Shown here piece by piece: positions 31,601 to 41,503 of a DNA stretch of 64,000 nt. The translations under genes and the position numbers were made by a program. Within the stretch, counting starts at the first letter, position 1, and every line of letters begins with the position of its first letter. The notes below the pieces were generated by a model. That model saw nothing but the letters and a program-made list of their open reading frames with translations, was not told the origin of the DNA and did no database searches. The stretch lies in assembly GCF_028473605.1 (NCBI RefSeq), contig NZ_CP097267.1, forward strand, positions 2,038,501 through 2,102,500. The letters run 5' to 3'. The stretch comes from Acidovorax sp. NCPPB 3576. GTDB lineage: Bacteria; Pseudomonadota; Gammaproteobacteria; Burkholderiales; Burkholderiaceae_C.

Positions 31601-32784
31601 ACCGGCTAGACGGCGGCGCGGGTGCGGACGCGATGACCGGTGGGGCGGGCAACGACGTGTACATGGTGGACAACGCGGGCGATGCGGTGATCGAGGCCGC
31701 CAACGGCGGGACCGATGCCGTGGAGTCTTCCATCACTTACGCACTTACGGCGAACGTGGAGAACCTGACGCTGACCGGCACGGCCGCCATCAACGGCACC
31801 GGTAATGCCCTTGCCAACACCCTGGCGGGCAACAGCGGTGCCAACCGGCTGGACGGCGGCGCGGGCGCGGACGCGATGACCGGTGGCGCGGGCAACGACG
31901 TGTACGTGGTGGACAACGCGGGCGACACGGTGACTGAGGCCGCTAACAGCGGGACGGATACCGTGGAGTCTTCCATCACCCACACGCTTGCGGCGAACGT
32001 GGAGAACCTGACGCTGACCGGCACGACCGCCATCAACGGCACCGGCAATGCCCTGGCCAACACCCTGGCGGGCAACAGCGGGGCCAACCGGCTGGACGGC
32101 GGCGCGGGTGCGGACGCGATGAGCGGTGGCGCAGGCGACGACGTCTATGTGGTGGACAACGCCAGCGACACCGTGACGGAAGGCGTCAATGGCGGCACGG
32201 ACACCGTGGAGTCCTCCATCGCCTACACGCTGGGCAGCGACGTGGAGAACCTCACGCTGACGGGATCGTCCGCGCTCAACGGCACGGGCAACGCGCTGAA
32301 CAACCGGCTGCTGGGCAACGCGGGCGCCAACACGCTGACCGGCGGCGCGGGCGCGGATTACCTGGACGGCGCAGCCGGGGCCGACACGCTGATCGGCGGT
32401 GTGGGCAACGACACCTACTGGCTCGGCAGAGGCTACGGGCTGGACACGATCCAGGAAAACGACAGCACCAGCGGCAACCAGGACATCGCGAAGTTCGGCA
32501 GTGACATCTCGTCGCGCCAACTGTGGTTCCGCAAGTCCGGCAACCACCTGGAGGTGAGCGTCATCGGCACGAACGACAAGTTCACGGTGAGCGACTGGTA
32601 TTCCGGTACCAAGAACCAGGTGGAGCGCTTCGACGCGGGGGACGGCAAGAGCCTCACCAACAGCCAGGTGCAAAACCTGGTACAGGCCATGGCGTCGTTC
32701 TCGCCGCCCGCGGCAGGGCAGACGACGCTGCCGGCCAACTACCAGAGCGGGCTGGAGTCGGTGCTGGCGGCGAACTGGAAGTGA
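22693..32784 (+). CDS. Giant RTX-repeat lipase-domain protein, predicted type I secretion substrate
   Basis: A 3363-residue protein. Residues 1-400: alpha/beta-hydrolase lipase domain with GYSLGGHLA (Ser155) and probable Asp350 and His366. Residues 400-708: linker conserved in the module 2 copy. From 709: many blocks of calcium-binding nonapeptides (GGxGxDxLx), densest at about 930-1240, interspersed with beta-rich segments. About 2570-2870: three Ig/cadherin-like (He_PIG-type) domains, each with WLxFDA and VTATD-like motifs. 2895-3218: four tandem 81-residue repeats with NVENLTLTG. The C-terminus ([29 protein letters not shown], ending AANWK) is typical of RTX proteins exported by type I systems. 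It is likely secreted by the exporter at 10082-13863 and calcium-folded outside. The target (host or bacterial membranes) is unknown. Confidence 0.9.
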   Translation: MTAPTIAEYLSYANLQIAAESFIRDEQNPAVFRNQGQAFLDALTRGNDHSSRFVTTQAEKFATEWEVLDQKANTKTGFSGTLFRNRETRETVLSFRSTEFIDDAARDNKATNELEIKNTGFAWGQIADMQAWYAELKKDANKLGGGQAFSVTGYSLGGHLATAFNLLNAGAAQRVVTFNGAGVGQMKDGTLAEALAEFNDLRGSTDKLAARFTETGLAATYRTIQEGLASGSMTAASAQTWLQAQYTDPVSGQVRALGPQAQMLQTALREIDAIAKEAVRVTTLVAGGTGEGASANPRNVPAQDIAGLDLNYRLAMQIAGQHTRSASLAAGAGQGFGDKQYGGQLANQYDVVGDTSPSVVSNSQWHYGQDVRIGIEDQPLYRGGIGGGILLDAIALKSPDLLVDGYALKDFGDTHSLVLLVDSLSLQNTLLSLVPPEQRTQDSAKELFKALYQAATDKKRVDGDLLAGAGQGKAEGDLLENLVNALADTVLGPQARATRLKGNTEGGTWARTQDEDGYSGRDRFYAVLEKVQKGIEDLKLDKPFALASTGAATSLIRSARSDFGDYLALQTLSPFALHMADAQAGQDAIGARWGAAYTDWKSDQQALAAGQSTADLRISDQWLTDRAALLERKNAFGIANLNSFDLTPIPEQGPRATAPYHLEDTYYEDANSGYKLRQGAITNATRNVYFGDGEDNQFSGRALEDHLYGGAGNDTLDGKGGADYLEGGTGKDVYRFNGQFGNDTVWDTDGSGTLEFDGVAMPLAVLRRYGTDDAWEDASGQFLFTRISQGKGDRVDVRITKYTSATDKTVQGSVTLRGWQPGAFGLTLGEEQEAVPVQGGVKTSLVVRAANVNEPTQPAMGDVPWLFGSSVSLQYEGKDDAVKWVNADHSDGGQIVETGGGNDRIFVGRVYESSQYPGDENWEPRPNEDEDHVIAGAGNDVVLTGYGSDTIEGGDGDDDLLSGMVGSYMAVGVDGLDSSGTWTHENFAEQNHDPADAGSSDFVDGGAGNDQIRGGMGGDVLLGGTGDDTVYGMEGDDLLVGGEGADTLYGDGWYRADDEFQMDQNIRSYDHRGNDTLLGGAGEDRLVGGVGEDQLFGGEGNDELYGDGSGAFTEGINNLLWIPGQYHAADTIDGGDGNDGIVGGGGGDVLLGGNGNDLIRGDQYDTILVDAQYQGDDRIEGGEGNDQLYGDGGADVVMGGAGNDSLNGGNGNDVLWGGAGADRLDGGSGDDVYYFAPGDIEAGRKEVIQDEGGKDRIEFTTGVSPKDVSVRRVGAEIVLALGDGAVVGVQGDIRTIESVAFSDGTQWSTSELVAAATRTTDESDTVQTVLADSTVDGGGGNDQLSGDGWKDTLLGGAADDELRGNGGDDVLDGGAGNDEVFGGEGRDVVLFGRGDGRDQYFAGAAGAGQGDVLRLKAGLALSDLVLLRGGDDLIVRIVGGDEQLTVRSAFGSEPLERLEFADGRVVALADLPLASGQSQATQGDDVIYVGAGGETVDALSGQDTVQGGKGDDTLDGGAGDDSLLGNAGNDVLRDFSGRNGFYGGDGDDRISGTGNYVDAGAGNDTVDVAGAVIRLGSGDDTVVLRQSDASPGRSRVIDGASNEVTQRTFRFASGISPSQVEFKSLSDEGRKDLGVTWPGSASVGVQDLRIEGFMDLQVSYRSGIRFVFEDAPETVWSFDDVFLLANSGTAGDDALRGTPGNDELRGLAGNDSIEGLAGNDVLDGGPGSDTLRGGDGNDTLIAGDGSAMGSDTLYGDAGDDVLVASTSGISRLSGGAGADTFRVGPGGRHVIVQDDTVSQDVLEFDASIAPKDVSVTHLNGAAMLVARDPVSGAIRVSVELQGLLRNAQPGGVTEVRFAGSPATVWTLENLRERALQGAAGADTVTGFDWRDDRLSGGAGDDTLVGGLGNDVYLVGKGEGRDVITEAGGTDTLRFGAGIAAADVKLVRTSSPPSDLTGRTMEFAAADSLVAVLPGGGQVWIPGFFGTGGGIEGFEFADGARWSLQDIQSRTVDARGTANAMQGTAGDDAFTVDHVADTIAEGAGQGTDTVSSAVSYVLPGNVENLTLTGTLDISGVGNAAANVITGNAGNNVLNGMGGTDGLVGGAGDDIYVDASGGAYDNNKDVIVERAGEGNDTLLLDAKNRVLDENVENLVLMDWSNSSRVTPLDSYYGFQPSYQLYDGRADDTRLQLSGNTGDNVIDATNQGRLSATLMGDRSKTFGGIVLDGGLGNDTLIGGAEDNYYVLDSLGDKVLETGIADNGAQLSLNDTVVSSRISIDLPLHVENIELLGDQAINATGNDQANQIRASRNTARNVLTGKGGDDTYYVGIDDAVVEQAGGGTDRVIIDVMAIGAAAYHSSGKVFRLDDYANVEHLAANGQLRGNQPAQGVHLVGNAGNNTMSGSFQDDIVEGGAGDDVVEDQYAAIRPNASLYSSGWDNDELLGGAGDDRLVSYAGRDVMDGGTGNDTLVGGDVFRFGRGDGQDVITAWTGRASADRQQALRFKTGVVASDVSVRRVGDTLVVAIRGTTDQVTVQGFYGDQEFNAVRRIEFADGTAWGFDALMRMTDPNAVNHAPVLSAALPEAKAATNTPFSFALPAGAFKDEDAGEVLTYSATLADGKPLPGWLAFDASRLSFSGTPAAADQGALSVRVTATDAMGAQASGSFAMSITAGNRPPVASTEIAQQRATEDVEWRFTVPASTFTDADAGDSLTWSAKYYGGPLPDWLSFDAATRTFYGTPAGRDSGLWGVELMATDRAGDWASVLVEVLVDPVNDAPVAKTPLTPQSFKQGAAWSFALPADAFVDEDEGDVLTYSATLSSGAALPAWLTFDAAKKTLRSSSTSAPSGSYEITITATDQAGAKASQKLPLTVQSSAITGTASNDTLTGTSGNDTIDGGAGADTMTGLGGNDTYTVDNASDKVVEAANAGTDTVLSSVTHTLAANVENLTLTGTAAINGSGNALANTLVGNSGANRLDGGAGADAMTGGAGNDVYMVDNAGDAVIEAANGGTDAVESSITYALTANVENLTLTGTAAINGTGNALANTLAGNSGANRLDGGAGADAMTGGAGNDVYVVDNAGDTVTEAANSGTDTVESSITHTLAANVENLTLTGTTAINGTGNALANTLAGNSGANRLDGGAGADAMSGGAGDDVYVVDNASDTVTEGVNGGTDTVESSIAYTLGSDVENLTLTGSSALNGTGNALNNRLLGNAGANTLTGGAGADYLDGAAGADTLIGGVGNDTYWLGRGYGLDTIQENDSTSGNQDIAKFGSDISSRQLWFRKSGNHLEVSVIGTNDKFTVSDWYSGTKNQVERFDAGDGKSLTNSQVQNLVQAMASFSPPAAGQTTLPANYQSGLESVLAANWK
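23683..24833 (+). repeat. 1151-bp long direct repeat, copy 2
   Basis: Counterpart of 20571-21721. Near-perfect identity over coding DNA, including third positions, points to recent duplication or gene conversion between modules 2 and 3. Confidence 0.8.
31375..32349 (+). repeat. 243-bp in-frame tandem repeats in the RTX gene
   Basis: The GCG codon of the recurring GGAGA motif falls at 31375, 31618, 31861, 32104 and 32347, exactly 243 bp apart, giving four full 81-codon units and the start of a fifth. Units share [22 protein letters not shown] and [16 protein letters not shown]. The middle units are the most alike. Confidence 0.9.
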
Positions 32785-32789
32785 GGAGT

Positions 32790-32818
32790 GGTGCGGCCCG
32801 GGTCAATCGGGCCGCACC
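32790..32818 (+). terminator. Hairpin after the RTX gene
   Basis: A perfect 11-bp GC-rich stem (GGTGCGGCCCG with CGGGCCGCACC, 7-nt loop) starts 6 bp after the RTX stop codon, in the gap to the convergent upp gene. No U tract follows, so it may act with another factor or serve both strands. Confidence 0.5.
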
Positions 32819-32841
32819 GCGCTGATCGATGTGGCACCGGG

Positions 32842-33471
<630 letters not shown>

Positions 33472-33580
33472 GGGCTGGGGCCTCTTGTTGGGAAAGTGAA
33501 AAGCGGGAAAGAGCGGTCTGCAGATGCAGGAGAAAGAAAGGGTACGTGCGTCGCCGCGCAGGGGCGGCTCGGGGCGCCGA

Positions 33581-34555
33581 TCAGTCTGCCAGAAAGCGTG
33601 CGTACCGCGCCAGATCGACGTTGCCGCCGCTGACCACGATGCCCACGCGCTTGCCGTGCAGGTCCACGCCGCCGTGCAGGGCGCCGGCGAAGGCGAGGGC
33701 GCCGGTGGGCTCGACGACGATCTTCATGCGCTCGGCGAAGAACCGCAGCGCCTGCACCAGCTGCTCGTCGGTGGCGGTGACGATGTCGGCCACGTCGCGC
33801 TGGATGATGGGAAAGGTGATGCTGCCCAGCGCCTGGGTCTGGGCGCCGTCAGCGATGGTGTGGGGCGTGTCGATGCGCACGATGCGGCCGGCGCGCAGCG
33901 ATTGCTGGGCGTCGTTGCCGGCCGCTGGCTCGACGCCGATCACCTGGCAGTCGGGGGCCAGCGCCTTCGCGGCCAGGAGACTGCCCGACAGCAATCCGCC
34001 GCCGCCCAGGCAGACGAACAGGTAGTCGAGGTCGGGCACTTCTTCGAGCAGTTCCTTGGCGGCGGTGCCCTGGCCGGCGATGACATGCGGATGGTCGAAC
34101 GGCGGCACCAGGGTCATGCCGCGTTCCTGTGCAAGGCGCTGGCTGATGGCTTCGCGGTCTTCGGTGAACCGGTTGTAGGTGACGACCTGGGCGCCGTACT
34201 CGCGGGTGGCGGCCATCTTTGCGGTGGGCGCGTCTTCGGGCATGACGATCAGCGCCGGCATGTCCAGCAGGCGGGCCGAAAGGGCAATGGCCTGGGCGTG
34301 GTTGCCCGACGAGAAAGCCAGCACGCCGCGCGCGCGCTGGGTGTCATCGAACTGGGCGAGCGTGTTGTACGCGCCGCGAAACTTGAAGGCGCCCATGCGC
34401 TGCAGGTTCTCGCACTTGAAGAAAAACTGGGCGCCGCATTGCTGGTCCGCCGTGCTGGAGCGCGCCACGGGCGTGCGGTGCGCGACGCCCTGGAGCCGGT
34501 GGGCCGCGTCGGCGACGTCGGTGTAGGTGGGCAGGGCCGGGATGTGCGTAGGCAT
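33581..34555 (-). CDS. Threonine dehydratase / serine-threonine ammonia-lyase family enzyme
   Basis: A 324-residue fold-type II PLP enzyme. The lysine that should form the Schiff base is Lys58 in [10 protein letters not shown]. The asparagine loop SSGNHAQA and the glycine-rich phosphate loop [10 protein letters not shown] are visible. It lacks the C-terminal ACT domains of IlvA, so it resembles catabolic threonine dehydratases or serine/hydroxyaspartate racemase-dehydratases. The ATG at 34555 ([13 protein letters not shown]) is chosen over an upstream ATG that adds an Arg-rich non-homologous leader. The substrate is uncertain. Confidence 0.85.
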   Translation of the reverse strand: MPTHIPALPTYTDVADAAHRLQGVAHRTPVARSSTADQQCGAQFFFKCENLQRMGAFKFRGAYNTLAQFDDTQRARGVLAFSSGNHAQAIALSARLLDMPALIVMPEDAPTAKMAATREYGAQVVTYNRFTEDREAISQRLAQERGMTLVPPFDHPHVIAGQGTAAKELLEEVPDLDYLFVCLGGGGLLSGSLLAAKALAPDCQVIGVEPAAGNDAQQSLRAGRIVRIDTPHTIADGAQTQALGSITFPIIQRDVADIVTATDEQLVQALRFFAERMKIVVEPTGALAFAGALHGGVDLHGKRVGIVVSGGNVDLARYARFLAD

Positions 34556-34661
34556 GGCTGCGTCCTCGCGTAGACGGGATCGGGAAGGAGTCCGCATCAT
34601 AGCCCGCCGGGGGGTGATCAAGGGTCAAAAGTGCCTGCAGCGCACACCCAGTATGTGTTGG

Positions 34662-34701
34662 CAGCTATCGATTTGATAATGATGGATGCCCTGGCCTAGC
34701 C
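34662..34701. repeat. Possible degenerate palindromic element
   Basis: AGCTATCGATTTGATAATGA followed by a short stretch containing GCCCTGGCCTAG resembles the first half of the Comamonadaceae-type elements but lacks the later blocks. It lies in the gap of about 180 bp between the dehydratase and enoyl-CoA hydratase genes, where I see nothing else. Confidence 0.3.
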
Positions 34702-34737
34702 GGCAGGCCTTGCAGATCGACGGACCGCGCCGACCGC

Positions 34738-35562
34738 TCAGCCCAGATCGCTGAATCGCTGCAGCGGCGCCAGCGCCGGAAAGTCGCCTGCGCGCCTGGT
34801 GCGCATCGCGTCCACGGCCTCGCCCACATGCCGGTTGCTCCAGATCGCACCCTGCAGCCAGCCCATCTGGCGCAGGCTGTCGTCCACCGAGTGGTCGCGC
34901 GCATAGTGCACAGCCTGCTTGGTGCCCCAGATGGCGACCGGCGGCTTGGCGGCGATCTCGCGGGCGCAGGCCAGGGCCGCGTCCAGCATCGCCGCCTGGG
35001 TGTCGAACAGTTCGTTGACCAGCCCGCAGGCCAGGGCGCGCGGTGCGGGCAGGCGCCGGCCGGTGTAGGCCAGTTCCTTGACGATGCCCAGCGGAATCAG
35101 CTTGGGCAGGCGCTGCAGCGTGCCCACGTCGGCCACCATGCCGATGTTGATTTCCTGAATGCAGAAGAACGCGTCCTGCGTGGCGTAGCGGATGCAGGCG
35201 GCCGTCACCATGTCCACTGCGCCGCCGATGCAGCCGCCGTGGATGGCGGCGATCACCGGGATGCGCAGCGATTCGATGCGCGTGAACGTGGCCTGCATGT
35301 CGGTCAGCAGATCGAAGAGGGCGGCGCGGCCTTCGGGGCTCTGGTCGTCCATGGTGATGGCGCCGCCGAAAGTCTCCAGCGCCATGCCGGCCGAAAAGTG
35401 CTTGCCCGTGCTGCTGATGACCAGCGCGCGCGCCTCGCCCGACCGATGCAGCCGCGCCAGCACGGAGTCCAGTTCGCGCCAGAATGCCGGGTGCATGGTG
35501 TTCATGGCCTCCGGCCGGTTCAGCACCAGATGCGCCACCTGGTCCGTGATGGCGAGCGAGAA
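34738..35562 (-). CDS. Enoyl-CoA hydratase/isomerase family protein, 5' end lost at a junction
   Basis: About 275 crotonase-family residues are preserved: LVLNRPEAMNTMHPAFW, the oxyanion-hole strand GKHFSAGMALE, the second oxyanion segment AAIHGGCIGGAVDMV and the acidic-residue region EINIGMVADVGTLQRLPKL. This resembles dienoyl-CoA isomerase or enoyl-CoA hydratase proteins. Upstream of FSLAITDQVAHL homology stops near 35562, and the sequence becomes the antisense of an amino-acid binding-protein gene. Probably only the first few codons and the promoter are missing. The open frame continues upstream to 35736 in foreign sequence, so a chimeric N-terminus could in principle be translated. Confidence 0.75.
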   Translation of the reverse strand, partial: FSLAITDQVAHLVLNRPEAMNTMHPAFWRELDSVLARLHRSGEARALVISSTGKHFSAGMALETFGGAITMDDQSPEGRAALFDLLTDMQATFTRIESLRIPVIAAIHGGCIGGAVDMVTAACIRYATQDAFFCIQEINIGMVADVGTLQRLPKLIPLGIVKELAYTGRRLPAPRALACGLVNELFDTQAAMLDAALACAREIAAKPPVAIWGTKQAVHYARDHSVDDSLRQMGWLQGAIWSNRHVGEAVDAMRTRRAGDFPALAPLQRFSDLG

Positions 35563-36202
35563 GCAGGAGAACAAGGACAAGCAGATCGTCGGTTTCGACA
35601 TCGACATCATCAACGCCATCGCGAAGAAGCAGTCGCTCAAGATCAAGGTGGTGAACACCCCCTGGAGCGGCATTTTCGCGGCGCTGAACAACGGCGATGT
35701 GGACCTGGTGATCTCCGGCGTGACCATCAACGACAAGCGCCGCCAGAGCTACGACTTCACCGAGCCGTACTTTGCCGCGCAGCAACTGATCGCCGTGCCC
35801 AAGGCGAGCACCGTGGCGTCGCTGAAAGACCTGGCGGGCAAGAAGATCGCGGTGGTGAACGCGTCCACGGCGGACGATGTGGCCTCGCGCGAGTTCGGCA
35901 AGACCAGTCCGAACATCCGCCGCTTCGAGAGCACGCCGCTCATCATTTCCGAGCTGGCGGGCGGCGGCGTGGATGCGGCCATCGGCGACAACGGCGTGAT
36001 CGCCTACCGCGTGGCGCAGAACGCCGCGCTGAAGACGGTGGAAGACCCCGCGTTCCCCGTCGAGGGCTTCGGCATCGTCGTCAAGAAGGGCGACAAGGCG
36101 CTGCAGGACAAGCTCAACGCCGGCCTGGCCGCCGTGCGGGCTGATGGCAGCTACAGCGAGATCTACAAGAAGTGGTTTGGCAAGGAATACAAGCCACGCT
36201 GA
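35558..36202 (+). pseudogene. Amino-acid ABC transporter binding protein, N-terminus missing
   Basis: The preserved 214 residues are typical of polar amino-acid binding proteins: QIVGFDIDIINAIAKK, WSGIFAALNNGDVDLVISGV, the hinge VVNASTADD and the C-terminal YSEIYKKWFGKE. Normally a signal peptide and about 25 further mature residues precede QIVGFD. Here the sequence instead passes directly into the antisense strand of the enoyl-CoA hydratase gene at about 35560. Without a signal peptide the product should not reach the periplasm. The matching permease gene follows 96 bp downstream. A frame stays open upstream to 35192, but those residues are antisense artefacts. Confidence 0.8.
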
Positions 36203-36231
36203 TCGGCACGCCGCTTTTCTGGCATGACACC

Positions 36232-36254
36232 ACGGCCGCGCTGCGGCCGTTTTT
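36232..36254 (+). terminator. Hairpin with T run between binding-protein remnant and permease
   Basis: Stem ACGGCCGC/GCGGCCGT with a 3-nt loop, followed by TTTT. In an intact operon such a structure would lower expression of the permease relative to the binding protein, a common arrangement in ABC operons. Confidence 0.6.
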
Positions 36255-36298
36255 GCGGGCGCCTATAGGCCCGCCGCGACCAATGAGAGGAAGAGGCC

Positions 36299-37066
36299 AT
36301 GGAGCCTGTTGAGTGGTTTGGCTGGTTCCGGCCGGACATCCTGGTGGAATACAAGGACCTGTTCATCCAGGGCGCCTGGATGACGATCGGGGTGACGGTG
36401 GTGTGCGTGCTGCTGGGCGGCACGTGGGGCCTGCTGCTCGCGCTGGCCCGCCTGGCGCAGGCGCGCCATGCGCCGCTGAGCTGGGTGTGCCGCTATCTGC
36501 TGCGCTGGCCGTCCACCGTGTATGTGAGCTTCTTTCGCGGCACGCCGCTGTTCGTGCAGATCTTGCTGATGCACTTTGCGGTGCTGCCGCTGTTCATCCA
36601 TCCATCGACCGGCTTGCTGGTGACGGGCGACTTTGCCCGCACGCTCAAGCAGGAGCATGGCGCGCTGATCTCGGGGATCGTGGCGCTCACGCTCAACTCC
36701 GCGGCGTATATCTCGGAGGTGTTCCGCGCGGGCATCCAGTCGATCGCGCGCGGGCAGTCCGATGCAGGGCGCTCGCTGGGCTTCACGCCCGGGCAGGTGA
36801 TGCGCTACGTGGTGCTGCCGCAGGCCTTTCGCCGCATGCTGCCGCCGCTGGGCAACAACGCGATCGCGCTGCTGAAAGACACGTCCCTGATCTCTGCCAT
36901 CGGCCTGGCCGAGATGGCCTATGCCGCGCGCACAGTGGCCGGGGCGTATTCGCGCTACTGGGAACCGTATCTGGCGATTGCCCTGGCCTACTGGATCATG
37001 ACGCTCGCGCTGACCGGCGCCCTGCGCAGGCTGGAGAGCCACCTGGCGCGCAGCGACCGGGTCTGA
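36299..37066 (+). CDS. Polar amino-acid ABC transporter permease (HisM/GlnP type)
   Basis: A 255-residue inner-membrane permease with about five hydrophobic helices, the SFFRGTPLFVQI motif of the amino-acid subfamily and the ATPase-docking EAA-like loop GQSDAGRSLGFTPGQVMRYVVLPQAFRRMLPPLGN. It would pair with the truncated binding protein upstream. No matching GlnQ-type ATPase gene is adjacent, as the next gene is on the opposite strand. Its normal promoter may have been lost with the 5' end of the binding-protein gene. Confidence 0.88.
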   Translation: MEPVEWFGWFRPDILVEYKDLFIQGAWMTIGVTVVCVLLGGTWGLLLALARLAQARHAPLSWVCRYLLRWPSTVYVSFFRGTPLFVQILLMHFAVLPLFIHPSTGLLVTGDFARTLKQEHGALISGIVALTLNSAAYISEVFRAGIQSIARGQSDAGRSLGFTPGQVMRYVVLPQAFRRMLPPLGNNAIALLKDTSLISAIGLAEMAYAARTVAGAYSRYWEPYLAIALAYWIMTLALTGALRRLESHLARSDRV

Positions 37067-37093
37067 CGCCGCTGCTGAAAGGCGCTGGCGGTT

Positions 37094-37795
37094 TCAGCGC
37101 CGCACCGTGCTGGCATCCTGCCCGAACAGCACCTTCTTCGCGTCTTCGTCCACGGTGGGCGCGGTGTTGATGCCCTGGACCAAGTCGTACGCCCGCACGG
37201 TGGCGGGGCGTTCGCGGATGCGTTCGAACCACTGCTTCAAGTGCGGAAAATCGTTGAGGTTCTGCCGCTGGCGCTCGTGCGGCACGATCCAGGGATAGCA
37301 GGCCATGTCGGCGATGGAATACGTGCCGGCAATGTACTCGCGCCCATCGGACAGGTGCTTGTCCAGCACGCTATACAGGCGCGCGGTTTCCTTCACGTAG
37401 CGGTCGATCGCGTACGCGATGGGCTCCGGCGCATATTGCGTGAAGTGGTGGTTCTGGCCCGCCATGGGCCCCAGGCCGCCCATCTGCCAGAACAGCCATT
37501 GCAACGCTTCGGTGCGCCCGCGCAGGTCTTGGGGAATGAACTGGCCGGTCTTGTCGGCCAGGTAAAGCAGGATGGCGCCGGACTCGAACACCGGAATCGG
37601 TCCGCCGCCGCCCGCAGGGGCATGGTCCACGATGGCGGGAATGCGGTTGTTGGGCGCGATGCGCAAAAACTCGGGCTGAAACTGCTCGCCGCGGCCGATG
37701 TTTACGGGCAGCACGCGGTAGGGCAGTCCGGCCTCTTCGAGGAACATCGTTATCTTGTGGCCGTTGGGCGTGGTCCAGTAGTGCAGGTCGATCAT
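37094..37795 (-). CDS. Glutathione S-transferase-like disulfide-bond oxidoreductase (YfcG type)
   Basis: A 233-residue cytosolic GST-fold protein. The thioredoxin-like N-terminal domain reads IDLHYWTTPNGHKITMFLEE, with the TxNGxK motif of the YfcG/YghU subfamily, and is followed by NNRIPAIVDH (cis-Pro loop) and ESGAILLYLADKTG (glutathione gamma-Glu site). The all-helical C-terminal domain begins at LQWLFWQMGGLGPM. YfcG-like enzymes have disulfide reductase and peroxidase activity with glutathione. It lies downstream of the HerA-like ATPase gene, with 36 bp between them. Confidence 0.88.
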   Translation of the reverse strand: MIDLHYWTTPNGHKITMFLEEAGLPYRVLPVNIGRGEQFQPEFLRIAPNNRIPAIVDHAPAGGGGPIPVFESGAILLYLADKTGQFIPQDLRGRTEALQWLFWQMGGLGPMAGQNHHFTQYAPEPIAYAIDRYVKETARLYSVLDKHLSDGREYIAGTYSIADMACYPWIVPHERQRQNLNDFPHLKQWFERIRERPATVRAYDLVQGINTAPTVDEDAKKVLFGQDASTVRR

Positions 37796-37831
37796 GCAAA
37801 AAACTCCTTGGTTTGGTCCCCGCGAAAAAGA

Positions 37832-39340
37832 TCAGCGCTTGCGGCCGCCGAACAGGCTGCCCAGCACGCCGCGCAGGATCTCCTTGCCCAGCGAGGTGCC
37901 CATGGTGCGGACGGCGGATTTGGCCATGGTCTGCACCAGCCCATCGTGCTTGCCGCCGCGCGGACCGGTCGATCCGAACAACACGTCGTTCAGCCCGCCC
38001 ATGACGCCGCCTCCCGCGCCATCGGTGGTGCCGCCCTTCGTGCCAGCCGTTGCCGTGGCGGCAGCCTCGGTGCGGCCTTGGAGCTTTTCGTAGGCGGATT
38101 CACGGTCCACGGCTTTCTCGTACACGCCAGCGACGAGCGAGCCGGCCAGCAATGCCTGGCGCTGGGCGGGCGTGATGGGCCCCAACTGGCTGGCGGGGGG
38201 CAGCACAAAAACGCGTTCGGTCACGCTGGGCCGGCCCTTGGCGTCCAGGAAGCTCACCAGTGCCTCGCCCACGGCCAATTCTGTGATGGCGGTTTCGATG
38301 TCCAGTCCTGGCTTCTGGCGCATGGTGGTGGCCGTGGCCTTCACCGCCTTTTGGTCGCGCGGGGTAAAGGCGCGCAGCGCGTGCTGCACGCGGTTGCCCA
38401 ACTGGGCCAGCACGCTGTCGGGAATGTCGAGCGGGTTCTGGGTGACGAAGTACACGCCCACGCCCTTGGACCGCACCAGCCGCACCACCAGCTCGATGCG
38501 CTCGATGAGCACCTTGGGCGCTTCGTTGAACAGCAGGTGGGCCTCGTCGAAGAAGAAGACGAGCTTGGGGACTTCCGGGTCGCCGATTTCGGGCAACTGC
38601 TCGAACAGCTCCGACAGCATCCACAGCAAAAAAGTGGCGTAGAGGCGCGGCGAATTCATGAGCTTGTCGGCAGCCAGAATGTTGACCACGCCGTGCCCCT
38701 CAACCGTCTGCATGAGATCGTTGATGTCGAGCATCGGCTCGCCGAAGAACTGGGTGCCTCCCTGCTGCTCGATCTGCAGCAGGCCCCGCTGGATCGCGCC
38801 TACGCTGGCGGCGCTGATATTGCCGTACCCTGTCGTGAATTCTTTGGCGTTGTCCCCGACATACTGGAGCATGGCCCGCAGGTCTTTGAGGTCGAGCAGC
38901 AACAGTCCGTTGTCGTCGGCAATCTTGAAAACCAGGTTGAGCACGCCCAGCTGGGTCTCGTTCAGGTTGAGCATGCGGCCCAGCAGCAGCGGGCCCATGT
39001 CGGACACCGTGGCGCGCACCGGATGGCCTTGCTGGCCGAACACGTCCCACAGTGCGGTAGGGCAGGCCAGGGGTTCAGGCAGGGGAAGCCCGCGTTCCTT
39101 GAGCGTGGCCGCCAGCTTGTCGCCGATACTGCCCGGTTGGCTGATGCCGGTAAGGTCACCCTTGATGTCGGCCATGAACACCGGCACCCCGATGCGCGAG
39201 AAGCCTTCGGCCAGCGTCTGGAGGGTGACCGTCTTGCCCGTGCCGGTGGCTCCGGTGATGAGGCCGTGGCGGTTGGCCAGGCCGGGCAGCAGGTGGCATT
39301 CGGTGGTGCCATGCTTGGCAATGAGAAGAGGTTCGGCCAT
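37832..39340 (-). CDS. HerA-like helicase/ATPase (DUF853 family)
   Basis: A 502-residue P-loop ATPase. Walker A is [12 protein letters not shown] near residue 30, and the Walker B-like strand [13 protein letters not shown] carries the acidic pair near residue 240. The conserved [21 protein letters not shown] segment (Arg finger and coupling region) and a C-terminal Gly/Ala-rich linker ending in [14 protein letters not shown] are typical of YjgR/DUF853 proteins. The ATG at 39340 ([11 protein letters not shown]) is preferred over an upstream ATG that adds a His/Pro-rich leader. The biological role of this family is poorly defined. Confidence 0.88.
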   Translation of the reverse strand: MAEPLLIAKHGTTECHLLPGLANRHGLITGATGTGKTVTLQTLAEGFSRIGVPVFMADIKGDLTGISQPGSIGDKLAATLKERGLPLPEPLACPTALWDVFGQQGHPVRATVSDMGPLLLGRMLNLNETQLGVLNLVFKIADDNGLLLLDLKDLRAMLQYVGDNAKEFTTGYGNISAASVGAIQRGLLQIEQQGGTQFFGEPMLDINDLMQTVEGHGVVNILAADKLMNSPRLYATFLLWMLSELFEQLPEIGDPEVPKLVFFFDEAHLLFNEAPKVLIERIELVVRLVRSKGVGVYFVTQNPLDIPDSVLAQLGNRVQHALRAFTPRDQKAVKATATTMRQKPGLDIETAITELAVGEALVSFLDAKGRPSVTERVFVLPPASQLGPITPAQRQALLAGSLVAGVYEKAVDRESAYEKLQGRTEAAATATAGTKGGTTDGAGGGVMGGLNDVLFGSTGPRGGKHDGLVQTMAKSAVRTMGTSLGKEILRGVLGSLFGGRKR

Positions 39341-39420
39341 GGCGTCGGGGTGCGGAGTGGGGGGATGCGTCAAAAGTAAAATCGCGGGCAGTAGATTAAA
39401 TCAATACCAGAAGGACTCCT

Positions 39421-40140
39421 GTGGCAGGACACAGCAAATGGGCAAACATTCAGCACCGCAAAGGGCGGCAGGATGAAAAGCGCGGCAAGATCTGGACCCG
39501 GATCATTCGTGAAATCACGGTAGCGGCACGGGCGGGCGGGGGCGATATTTCGGCCAATCCCCGGCTGCGCCTGGCCATCGAGAAGGCCAAGGCCGCGAAC
39601 ATGCCGGCCGACCGCATCAAGTACAACATCGACAAGGCCACCGGCAATGCCGAGGGCGTGAGCTACGAGGAAATCCGCTACGAAGGCTATGGCATCGGTG
39701 GCGCGGCCATCATCGTGGACACCATGACCGACAACCGCGTGCGCACCGTGGCCGAAGTACGCCATGCCTTCAGCAAGCATGGCGGCAACATGGGCACGGA
39801 AGGCTCGGTCGCCTTCCAGTTCAAGCACTGCGGCCAGTTGATCTTCGCGCCCGGCACCAATGAAGACCAGGTGATGGAAGTGGCCCTGGAAGCGGGCGCT
39901 GAAGACGTGGTCACGGGCGAAGACGGGGCCATCGAAGTGCTCACCGCCTACGCCGATTTCGAAACCGTGAAAAACGCGCTGGAGGCCGCCGGCCTCGTGC
40001 CTGAAGTGGCCGAGGTCACGATGCGCGCCGAAAACACCATCGAGCTCGAAGGCGAAGACGCCGCGCGCATGCAAAAACTCCTCGACGTGCTGGAAGACCT
40101 GGACGACGTGCAAGAGGTCTATCACAACGCTGCCTTATGA
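39421..40140 (+). CDS. yebC: YebC/PmpR-family regulator / translation factor
   Basis: A 239-residue protein that begins at a GTG with the invariant [21 protein letters not shown], preceded by AAGGACT. Its three-domain architecture and family motifs ([47 protein letters not shown]) are complete. Members bind DNA as regulators or act at the ribosome on proline-rich stalls; sequence alone does not decide which applies here. purD follows 82 bp downstream on the same strand. Confidence 0.95.
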   Translation: MAGHSKWANIQHRKGRQDEKRGKIWTRIIREITVAARAGGGDISANPRLRLAIEKAKAANMPADRIKYNIDKATGNAEGVSYEEIRYEGYGIGGAAIIVDTMTDNRVRTVAEVRHAFSKHGGNMGTEGSVAFQFKHCGQLIFAPGTNEDQVMEVALEAGAEDVVTGEDGAIEVLTAYADFETVKNALEAAGLVPEVAEVTMRAENTIELEGEDAARMQKLLDVLEDLDDVQEVYHNAAL

Positions 40141-40222
40141 ATATGAGCCTGAACCTCTGCAATCGATCCCTGCCCGCCGAAGGGCCTACCGGCCTGTCTG
40201 AATCGGCCCACCGGAGCCCGGT

Positions 40223-41503
40223 ATGAAAGTCCTTGTGATTGGCGGCGGCGGCCGTGAACACGCCATGGCCTGGAAGCTCTCGCAGTCGCCGAAGGTGACG
40301 AAGGTCTATGTGGCGCCGGGCAACGGCGGCACGGCATTGAACTCCAAGCTCGAGAACGTGCCCATCACCGAGGTGCGCGAACTGCGCTCCTGGGCGCAGG
40401 ACCAGAAGATCGCGCTGACCGTGGTCGGCCCCGAGGCGCCCTTGGCCGCTGGCGTCGTGGACGAGTTCCGCGCGCACGGCCTGCGCATCTTCGGCCCGAC
40501 CAAGGCTGCCGCGCAGCTCGAAAGCTCCAAGGCTTTCTCCAAGGCCTTCATGCGCCGCCATGGCATCCCCACGGCAGATTACGACACCTTCACCGACCCG
40601 GTGGCGGCCCATGCCTTCGTGGAGCGACTCGGCGCACCGATCGTCATCAAGGCAGACGGCTTGGCGGCCGGCAAGGGCGTGGTGGTGGCCATGTCGCTGC
40701 AGGAGGCCCACGATGCGGTGGACTTCATGCTGGTGGACAACAAGTACGGCGTGACGCACAACGAGGGCGGCGCGCGCGTTGTGATCGAAGCGTTCCTGCA
40801 GGGCGAGGAAGCCAGCTTCATCGTGCTGTGCGATGGCAAGAACGTCACCGCTCTGGCAACCAGCCAGGACCACAAGCGCCTGAAGGACGGCGACCAGGGG
40901 CCCAACACCGGCGGCATGGGCGCGTATTCGCCTGCGCCCGTGGTCACGGCCGACGTACACGCCCGCGCCATGCGCGAGATCATCCTGCCCACCATCCGCG
41001 GCATGGAAAAGGACGGCATTCCTTACACCGGATTCCTGTACGCAGGCTTGATGATCGATTCGACCGGCCACCCGAAGGCGCTGGAGTTCAACTGCCGCAT
41101 GGGTGACCCCGAGACGCAGCCGATCCTCATGCGCCTCAAGAGCGATTTTGTCGATGTGCTGGGCGCTGCGGTGGACGGCAAGCTCGACCAGGTCGAACTG
41201 CAATGGGACCGCCGCACCGCGCTGGGCGTGGTGATGGCCGCGCACGGCTACCCGGAAGATCCCCGCAAGGGCGATGCGATCACGGGCCTGCCTGCGGACG
41301 CCGACGAAGCCATGGTGTTTCATGCCGGCACGGCCCTCGAAGACGGTGTGCCGCACACCACGGGCGGGCGCGTACTGTGCGTGACTGTGCTGGCCGACAG
41401 CGTCAAGCAGGCGCAGCAGCGCGTGTACGACGTGGCCCGCGGCATCCATTTCGATGGCGCGCAGTACCGCCGCGACATCGGCCACCGGGCGGTGAAGAGC
41501 TGA
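40223..41503 (+). CDS. purD: Phosphoribosylamine-glycine ligase
   Basis: A 426-residue ATP-grasp enzyme catalysing the second step of de novo purine synthesis. The N-terminal [19 protein letters not shown] is diagnostic. The ATP-grasp core shows [14 protein letters not shown], and the metal-binding end reads [14 protein letters not shown]. The C-terminal domain contains [19 protein letters not shown]. The stop overlaps the hemF start (TGATG), which suggests coupled translation with the next gene. Confidence 0.97.
   Translation: MKVLVIGGGGREHAMAWKLSQSPKVTKVYVAPGNGGTALNSKLENVPITEVRELRSWAQDQKIALTVVGPEAPLAAGVVDEFRAHGLRIFGPTKAAAQLESSKAFSKAFMRRHGIPTADYDTFTDPVAAHAFVERLGAPIVIKADGLAAGKGVVVAMSLQEAHDAVDFMLVDNKYGVTHNEGGARVVIEAFLQGEEASFIVLCDGKNVTALATSQDHKRLKDGDQGPNTGGMGAYSPAPVVTADVHARAMREIILPTIRGMEKDGIPYTGFLYAGLMIDSTGHPKALEFNCRMGDPETQPILMRLKSDFVDVLGAAVDGKLDQVELQWDRRTALGVVMAAHGYPEDPRKGDAITGLPADADEAMVFHAGTALEDGVPHTTGGRVLCVTVLADSVKQAQQRVYDVARGIHFDGAQYRRDIGHRAVKS

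Noticed and set aside
35192..35560. N-terminal extension of the amino-acid binding protein
   Set aside because: The residues are the antisense reading of the enoyl-CoA hydratase gene and do not form a signal peptide, so they were left out of the feature.
35563..35736. N-terminal extension of the enoyl-CoA hydratase
   Set aside because: This part of the open frame is antisense to the binding-protein gene and unrelated to crotonases.
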